Shown piece after piece: positions 6,601 to 13,600 of a DNA stretch of 15,840 nucleotides. The DNA lies in contig CAJPPQ010000014.1 of assembly GCA_905372605.1 (NCBI GenBank), positions 1 through 15,840 of the forward strand, written 5' to 3'. A model generated the notes under the pieces. The model was not told the DNA's origin, did no database searches, and saw nothing but the letters and a program-made list of their open reading frames with translations. The translations under genes were made by a program, and so were the position numbers. Numbering within the stretch: the first letter of the stretch is position 1; every line of letters starts with the position of its first letter. The DNA is from Porphyromonadaceae bacterium. Lineage in GTDB: Bacteria > Bacteroidota > Bacteroidia > Bacteroidales > Paludibacteraceae.

Positions 6601-7215
6601 TTATAAAGAATATTTTATACGATTAACAATGCTCCTGCCAAGTGTGATTTCGTCTGTATATTCCAAAGAGTTACCGACAGATATTCCTCGTGCTATGGTA
6701 GATATTTCGATATCGAACGCCACGAGCTTTTTATAGATATACAGGCAGGTAGTATCGCCTTCCATATCGGGCGAAAGCCCTAAAATCACCTCCTTGACGT
6801 TGCCCTCTCCGATACGCTCCACAAGCGAAGGTATCTCCAAATCGGCAGGACCGATACCGTTCATAGGCGAAATGACACCGCCAAGCACGTGATAGACTCC
6901 GTTGTATTGGGCAGTGTTCTCGATAGCCATCACGTCGGCAATACTCTCTACCACACAGATAAGGCTGCTATCGCGGCGGCTGTTGCTGCAAATCTCGCAT
7001 TTGTCGGAATCGCAGATATTGTGGCAAATCTTGCATTTCGAGACTTCGGCACGAAACTTTAAAATAGAGTTTCCCAGCCCCAAAGCCTCCGATTCGTCGT
7101 ACTTCAATAGATGCAGTGCGTAGCGAAGAGCTGTCTTCTTACCCACACCGGGTAGCTTATGAAACTCGTTGACAAGATTCTCGAGCAGAACAGACGGATA
7201 TTTTACTTCATTCAT
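6601..7215 (-). CDS. recR: Recombination mediator protein RecR
   Basis: RecR acts with RecO and RecF to load RecA on gapped single-stranded DNA. The 204 residues match the family's usual length of about 200. In order they show an N-terminal helix-hairpin-helix, FHKLPGVGKKTALRYALHLL (18-37), and a zinc finger with C61, C64, C73 and C76. The Toprim domain follows, opening with LICVVES (E90) and continuing through HVLGGVISPMNGIGPADL. The C-terminal signature is ARGISVGNSLEYTDEITL (175-192), where S179 replaces the common Pro of ARGIPVG. C68 is an additional Cys within the finger. The ATG at 7213-7215 sits about 50 bases downstream of a good promoter. It is the first gene of a four-gene operon. 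Confidence 0.97.
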   Translation of the reverse strand: MNEVKYPSVLLENLVNEFHKLPGVGKKTALRYALHLLKYDESEALGLGNSILKFRAEVSKCKICHNICDSDKCEICSNSRRDSSLICVVESIADVMAIENTAQYNGVYHVLGGVISPMNGIGPADLEIPSLVERIGEGNVKEVILGLSPDMEGDTTCLYIYKKLVAFDIEISTIARGISVGNSLEYTDEITLGRSIVNRIKYSL

Positions 7216-7273
7216 TGAGACAATCGACGATTTGCGTAATACTTGCTAACCGCTAATAATAGATTTGCAACGG

Positions 7274-7307
7274 CAAAGGTAATACTTTTTCGGCAATCGC
7301 CGACAAA
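7274..7307 (-). promoter_or_regulatory. Promoter for the recR operon
   Basis: On the minus strand, TTTG at 7304-7307 and TACCTTTG at 7274-7281 match the Bacteroidota -33 and -7 boxes with a 22-base spacer. The expected transcription start near 7267 leaves a leader of about 50 bases before the recR ATG. It lies just past the adhesin gene's terminator. Confidence 0.6.
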
Positions 7308-7323
7308 GGCTGAGCGGAGCAGT

Positions 7324-7359
7324 AAAAAAGAGAGTCGCCCACAACGGTAGACAACCCTC
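7324..7359 (-). terminator. Rho-independent terminator of the adhesin gene
   Basis: On the minus strand, GAGGGTTGT (7351-7359) pairs with GCGACTCTC (7330-7338) to give a 9-bp stem with three G-U wobbles and a 12-base loop. TTTTTT (7324-7329) follows immediately. It starts 32 bases beyond the adhesin stop codon and separates that transcript from recR. A T run on the plus strand at 7361-7365 makes it potentially bidirectional. Confidence 0.65.
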
Positions 7360-7390
7360 ATTTTTATAAACGTTATTAACTCTATCGTGG

Positions 7391-7666
7391 CTAACGCTTC
7401 TTGATAACCAAGTGCTCTACCTTATCGATAGCATCGGAAAGAATGCGTACGATATAGTTGCCTTCGACAAGCGAAGAGACATCGAGCGAGATGCTGTTTT
7501 CGCCAGCAACAATTCGATAGCGACCGACTACCCTACCCGATGCGTCAACAATTGTAATGTCGGCAGCCGAGGTAAGCCCTTCGACGACGACAATAGCCGT
7601 ATTGTCGGCAGGGTTGGGGAAGATGGTTACTCCGTAGTCGGCTGCATCCAAGTCTGAGGTAGACTT
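7391..7666 (-). other. T9SS type A C-terminal sorting domain (within the giant adhesin)
   Basis: Residues 2717-2807 show the standard order: VTIFPNPADN, then DITIVDASGRVVGRY, then ISLDVSSLVEGNYIVRI, ending HLVIKKR. This is the Por_Secre_tail pattern, which the T9SS translocon recognises and the sortase-like PorU removes during anchoring to A-type lipopolysaccharide in species that make it. Confidence 0.93.
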
Positions 7667-10600
7667 AAGCGTACGGAACTTCAACGTTTCACCCTTAGTC
7701 ATCGGATATGAGCTTGTTACGGCGTATGCATAGAACTCATATTCGGTATTCTGACCCAGACCGTTCAGGTTACCGTCGGTAGTCTGTGTCCATACCACCT
7801 CGCCAACCTTCTTGTACTTCCAGCCCTGCTCTACAATAGGCTCCGTACCTGCGGTAACAGTCTTACGTAGCACAGCGGCATACATACCGATAGCCGTTGC
7901 GTCGAGTGTCTTCACCGTCGGCGGTGTATGAGCAGGGGTAGTGAAGGTCAGAGTAGAGCCATTGTAGCCGTCGGCCCTCAGAGCCGTAGTAGCATAGGCA
8001 TAGAACTCGTACTCGGTACTGTGTTCGAGACCCGTGATAAGACTATCGTAGGTAGTCGTCCAAACAGAGGCACCCACCTTACGCCACTTCCAACCTTGCT
8101 GCAATACGGGTTCCGACGGGTCGACAACGATAGCCTTGTGCAGCATTGCCGAGGTAGGAGTGATATTGGTAGCAGGACGTGTTTCGACGGTCGGATGAAC
8201 AGATGCAGAGCCCGTAGTGGTAAACTCTAAGGTCGCTCCTTGGTACTCTTGAACGTTACCGTCGACGTTTGTCTGAGCATAAGCATAGAATTGATATTTG
8301 GTTCCTCGAATCAAGCCCGTAACGACACTATCGGTCGTCGGAGTCCACTGCGAACCGGAGGCTGCCTTATAGTAGAATCCGTCGGCATCGATAGGATATG
8401 TACCTTCCGTTATTCGCCTATGCAACGTAGCGGTATTGTCGCCGATATTGTCGGCATCGAGCGTTACGACGGTAGGCGGCGTGACGTGCGGCTTATAAAC
8501 TTTGATATTATCGAGATGTAAGTCGTTGTTGCCATTTCCCGTGACGCTCGACTCGGCATAGAAGGCTATCTTTACTACTCCCGAATACTTCGAGAGGTCG
8601 ATACTATAATGATTTACGGTATTGGTAATATCGTTGAATACATAGGTGCCTGTACTGTCGTTGCTCCAAACGGTAGCGTTTTCTTGCTTCCAAGTATCTC
8701 CACCATCAGCAGATACGATGACCATAAACTTGTCGTCTACTCTGGTACCTGAGGCGGGAGTTCCGTTACCGTTTTCCGTCAACGCAATGTCGAACTCGAG
8801 TTTGCTACCGCTCTGCAATAATATTGGTGGCGTTACGAGCCAAGCACTGAGAGTGGTACCTACAATATTTACTCTCGCTTTTCCTCCGTTATTGATACCA
8901 TGCCCGTTTTCGCTATAAGTCCATTCCGTTCCTACGTTGCTAAGAGCAGCTCCACCGAATACTTGCGAGGCACTCTGAGTGTAACGTCCCCAGCAACTGT
9001 TGGGCGGGAAGTTCGAAAAAGAGCATCCCGAGAAGTTTTCTACGAATGGCAGCGTATCTGCTGCACACTGAGTGTCGAAGCGCCGTATAGGAGTCCAGAA
9101 ACTCGAGTCGTTTGGCTGACAGACAGCTCTTATCCGCACCTCGTAGCGTGTCTGAGGCGACAGGTTGCGTATCGTATATATCGGCTGCCCCGATACTTTT
9201 ACCGAAGTCCACTTTACCGAGTCGGTTCTCTTGTATTGTAGCACCCATTCCGACTCACTACCACCCGGAGTCCAATTCACTTCCATAGTCGAAGCAGAGG
9301 GATTGTGGGTGTTGTTGAATATAATACCATCGGGCTTCAGACAAGTAGGAACAAGGTGTATATTAAGATTGTCGATACCGTATCTGCCTGAATATGCCGA
9401 GTTTGTAATCGTCTGTCGGAATGCTATGTAGTGCATACCAGTAGGTGCGGTCGACAAAGACAATAAGAACCTTTGAGGCGTTTCGACATCGACGGTCAGC
9501 AGCGACGAGAGGTCGTGGACGGCAACGAACGTACTCGAATCGTAGGGATTTGACAGTACGCCCAATTCCATCGTACCCGAAGCGAGCGACGATTCTTTTA
9601 TAAGGTCAAACTCCAACTCTACTCTACTTACGTCTTCGATATACTCTGCCGTAGCGACTATTTGTGTAGCTATACCACCGAACATAAGCAATGTATCGCG
9701 AGAATATTCTTCGAACTTACCTACAATAGGATATGTGATGACACTGCTCTGACGGGCAAGAGTCCTCGTCCAACATTCGGGCAACTTGCCCAGATAGCTG
9801 TTGAAATCGTATATTATCTGTGTATTGCCTATCGCTTGTGCCGTACACCGTGTATGGAACGCATACGACAACCAAGCACTATATCGGTTGCCACCCGTAC
9901 ATACCGCTTTGATTCGCACTCTGTAGTCGGTATTGGCATCGAGACCGCTGAACGAATAGACAGTATCGCTGACTGTTACACTCGTCCAAGTTGCTGCGTC
10001 GGCCTTCTTGTATTCTATTATCCACGACGTTTCGCTGCCACCTTTGCTCCAATGTATCCGAGCCAAATCGGTCGATATGGTATCCAATACTACCTTAGAA
10101 GGTGTATTACAGTCGTATCCGACGATAGAAATGTTGTCGACCGCCATAGTAGGAGCACTGTACATTCCCTCGTCGTTGAGCCACATAAATATAAGTTTTC
10201 TCTTTGTACCGGCGTAAGACGAAGGTAATGTATCGGAGACGGTAGTCCACCTACTTCGGTTAAGATATTTCCTTCCGATAGTGCGAGCTCCGGGTACGTC
10301 CTTAAACCAATTAGATTGCTCCTGTGACCAAGTCTTGGGCAGTTCGGTAGAATCGGGTACCATATATACCATCATATAGTCTTGCGCCCAATAACCTCCT
10401 TCCTTGCTTTCGTAATCGCTTCCTCTACCGATCCAGTCGAAAGAGATAGCAAACTTCGGGCTATTGTCGAAATCGACCGTTACATACGCCATAGAGTGCG
10501 ACTCCTTATGGTCGTTGTAAGCGGCAGATACTCCATTGTCTTTGGATATATACATCGATTTGCCGCCATTGCTTATAGCATTGCCTACGATCCATTTATT

Positions 10601-13600
10601 GGCATCTTCTTCGGCCGACCATACGGATATCTCTGGTGTAGCTCCGCTAAAATCTTGGTCGTAGGGCAACTGCACCGAAAGAGCTTTCGTAGTGAACTCT
10701 GCCGACTGCCAAGGCGACTTATCGCTTGCACTACATACGGCTCTGATATATACATAATAACGAGTCTTTAGTGTGAGCGACGAAGCACTGTAAGAGGCCG
10801 CCGATACAGTTACAGAGGTAGTGGTATCGAGCTGAGCCACAGTAAGCGGAGCCTTAGATACCACCACTGCCCAAGATGTCTCGCTACCGCCTGCCGTCCA
10901 CACAATGTCGGCACTCGACGGAGTTACGTTTCTCACTGCTATATTCTTTACAAACTTGCAAGAAAGCGGGTCTACCACACTCAGAGTGTAGTCTTCTACG
11001 GCAGCCAGATCGTCCATATAGCACGGAACGGGTTTTCTAGTACCTTTTGTTACGCCCACTATCCGCATCCGATAGTCGCCGTTGGCAGTGGTGATGGGTA
11101 CTAAGAACGAAGCCTCAAGGGTAGTCGGCGAGGCGGCCTCGGATATTCCTTCGTAAACGGTTTCGCCAGGGTCGTCGAAGTCGTAGTCGCGGTTCCAATC
11201 GACAAATATACGTGTGTTGTTTTTATTATTCTTTTGCGTCGAGAATTTAATTGCTACCCGAGCAGAGTCGCCTCGGCTCACGTCGCCGCTCATAGCAGAG
11301 TAGTCGCCATAGTTGCCGTCTTCTTTGCCTGTACTGTTTTCTACTATACGAGATACTCCGTATCTGACTCTTGTGATACCTTTCTCCGACACAGAGGAGG
11401 GTCGCGGTCGGCAATACTTAGTCGAGAACAGAGCAACCGCCCAAGAGCTCGTATCGGGCGTACAACTTACGGTTCGTATCCAGATGGTATAATCTTTATC
11501 CTTCTCGAGCGACGATATTTTGAGGTTGTCGGTAGCAAACGTTATCGGGCTTATCGAATCGGGTGGAATGGTCGATACGTCTACACCCTTCGCCAACACG
11601 TACTGCCACGAGGTAGCCGAAGGTTCGTGAGCAAAACGAACGACGGCAGTGTCGGTCGTAGCACCCGAAAAGACACTTACATTCAACGATGTCGGTACAC
11701 GGCATGTAGGTACGCGTTCGACCGATATATTATCGATAAAATACGCATACGAAGTGTTCTGCGATACATTACCTACATTGCCGTAGCGGAAAGCGATATA
11801 ACGGTTGTTGCCGTTGTCGACGACGGAGTTGAAGTATACCGTCTTCGGCAGCATAGTCCGTATATTGTTACCGTTGTCGAACGAAGCGACAGGCACGAAC
11901 GTATTGCTGTCGGTCGGGTCGGTTACATAGCCTACTTGCAACAGACCGCATTCGTAATGCTCTTTGTTGAGGTCGAAGCTAAGTTGCAGCGTGTTCAGAG
12001 CTGCCCTCATTTTGTTCAACACCAAATACTGAGGAGCGGAGGAGCTGAACTTTATTGCTTTGGAAGGTACTCCGTATTGAGGAAGACCGTCTGTTACGGC
12101 AGGGAACTTATTGCTCTTCGATATTTTACGCCAACAGGCGGGAATCGAATCTTTTGCTACCACCTCGAAGTCTTCGCTTATCGAAGCCTCATCGCCGCAC
12201 TTAGTCGTAAACGTATGAGGATTAATAGTCCACTCGCTGTAATCGGTCGAATCGCATCGACTACGTAGCCATATATTATACGACGTATGTTGGCTGAGTC
12301 CCGATAGCTTCACCGTGCCTCCGACAGCATTATGAGGTGTGAGTGTCGAAAGGTCTCTGGTATCGGAAACCTCTTTGTAGACATACTGCACTTGAGCGGT
12401 TGCAATACTGGGGAGATAAGATATAACTGCCGAGTCGGTACCGACGGAGATAGTTTTCGGTTTTGTCGGAGGGATACAGGAAGGAGCAGGCTGTATCGAT
12501 AAAGAATCTATCCAATAGAAATAAGCCGGAGAGAACGATTCCTGCCCTACTTTACCGTAGCGGAATGCTATATAACGATTGGTGCCATCGTCGGTAACTC
12601 TACTGAAGAAGACCTGCTTGCGTAGCATCTTTTTGTATATAGCCGCATTGCGGTCGTCGAACGAGGCGACAGGCACGAACGTGTTGCTATCGGTCGGATT
12701 GGTCATATAACCGACTTGGAAAGTACCTGAGTTTTCGCCTTCTCTGTCGAGAGTAAAGTCGAGCTGTAGAGTATTGAGCGGTACCGAGAAGCGAGGCAAT
12801 ACAAGATAAAGAGAGTTTAACGATCCGAACTTCATAGCTTTTGATGTAAGTCCGTATTCCGGAGATACGACAGCGGGTAACATATTTTTGGCGGGTATTC
12901 GAGTCCAGCAATCGGGCATATAATTATCGCTGATATCGTCGAAGTCTTCGCTTAGAGTAGAGATACTGCCGCAAAGAGTAGTAAAGGTCAACGGCTCGAA
13001 CGACCATTCGCTGATATTGCCACTGCCACAATCGCTCTGCAACCATACCCTATACGTAGTATTGGGAGTAAGCCCCGAGAGTCGTATCGTATCACCGTCG
13101 ACAGTATTTACAGGCAACGTCGACGGGTCGGTTACGTTAGCCAAGCCATAGACATACCGAGTCGTAGCGGCATTCGACTTATAGGCAATAACGACCGAAT
13201 CGGAAGCAACAAAAACGACTTTCTCTCCCGTAGGAGGCAAGCACGACGGTGCTGCCTGCACCCTAATCGAATCGAGCCAACAGTATGAATTATATTGAAA
13301 AGTCTCACCGCCTACGCTACCGTATCTGAAAGCGATATATCGGATATTACCGTCCGCCACATTGTCGAAGAAGACGCGCTTGGGCAACATCCGTTTATAA
13401 ACATTATTTTTAAACGAAGCTACCGCCTCGAATGTACTTGCGTCGGTGGGATCGGTCATATAACCTACTTGGAAGGTACAAGATCTTACATCGCTTCTAT
13501 TCAGCATGAAGTCGAGCTGCAATGTCTTCAGAGGTACCGCAAAGCGAGGCAATACCAAGCATTGTCCGTTCGTATCACCAAACTTTATAGCCTTACTTTT

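Noticed and set aside
9662..10228. A 188-codon plus-strand open frame within the adhesin gene.
   Set aside because: It is a shadow of the adhesin codons, with no recognisable motif or promoter of its own.
11234..12268. A 344-codon open frame on the plus strand inside the adhesin gene.
   Set aside because: It is antisense to a clear coding region, has low-complexity Arg/Tyr/Val-rich composition from the mirrored codon use, and shows no domain or signal. Several other plus-strand frames over the adhesin have the same character.
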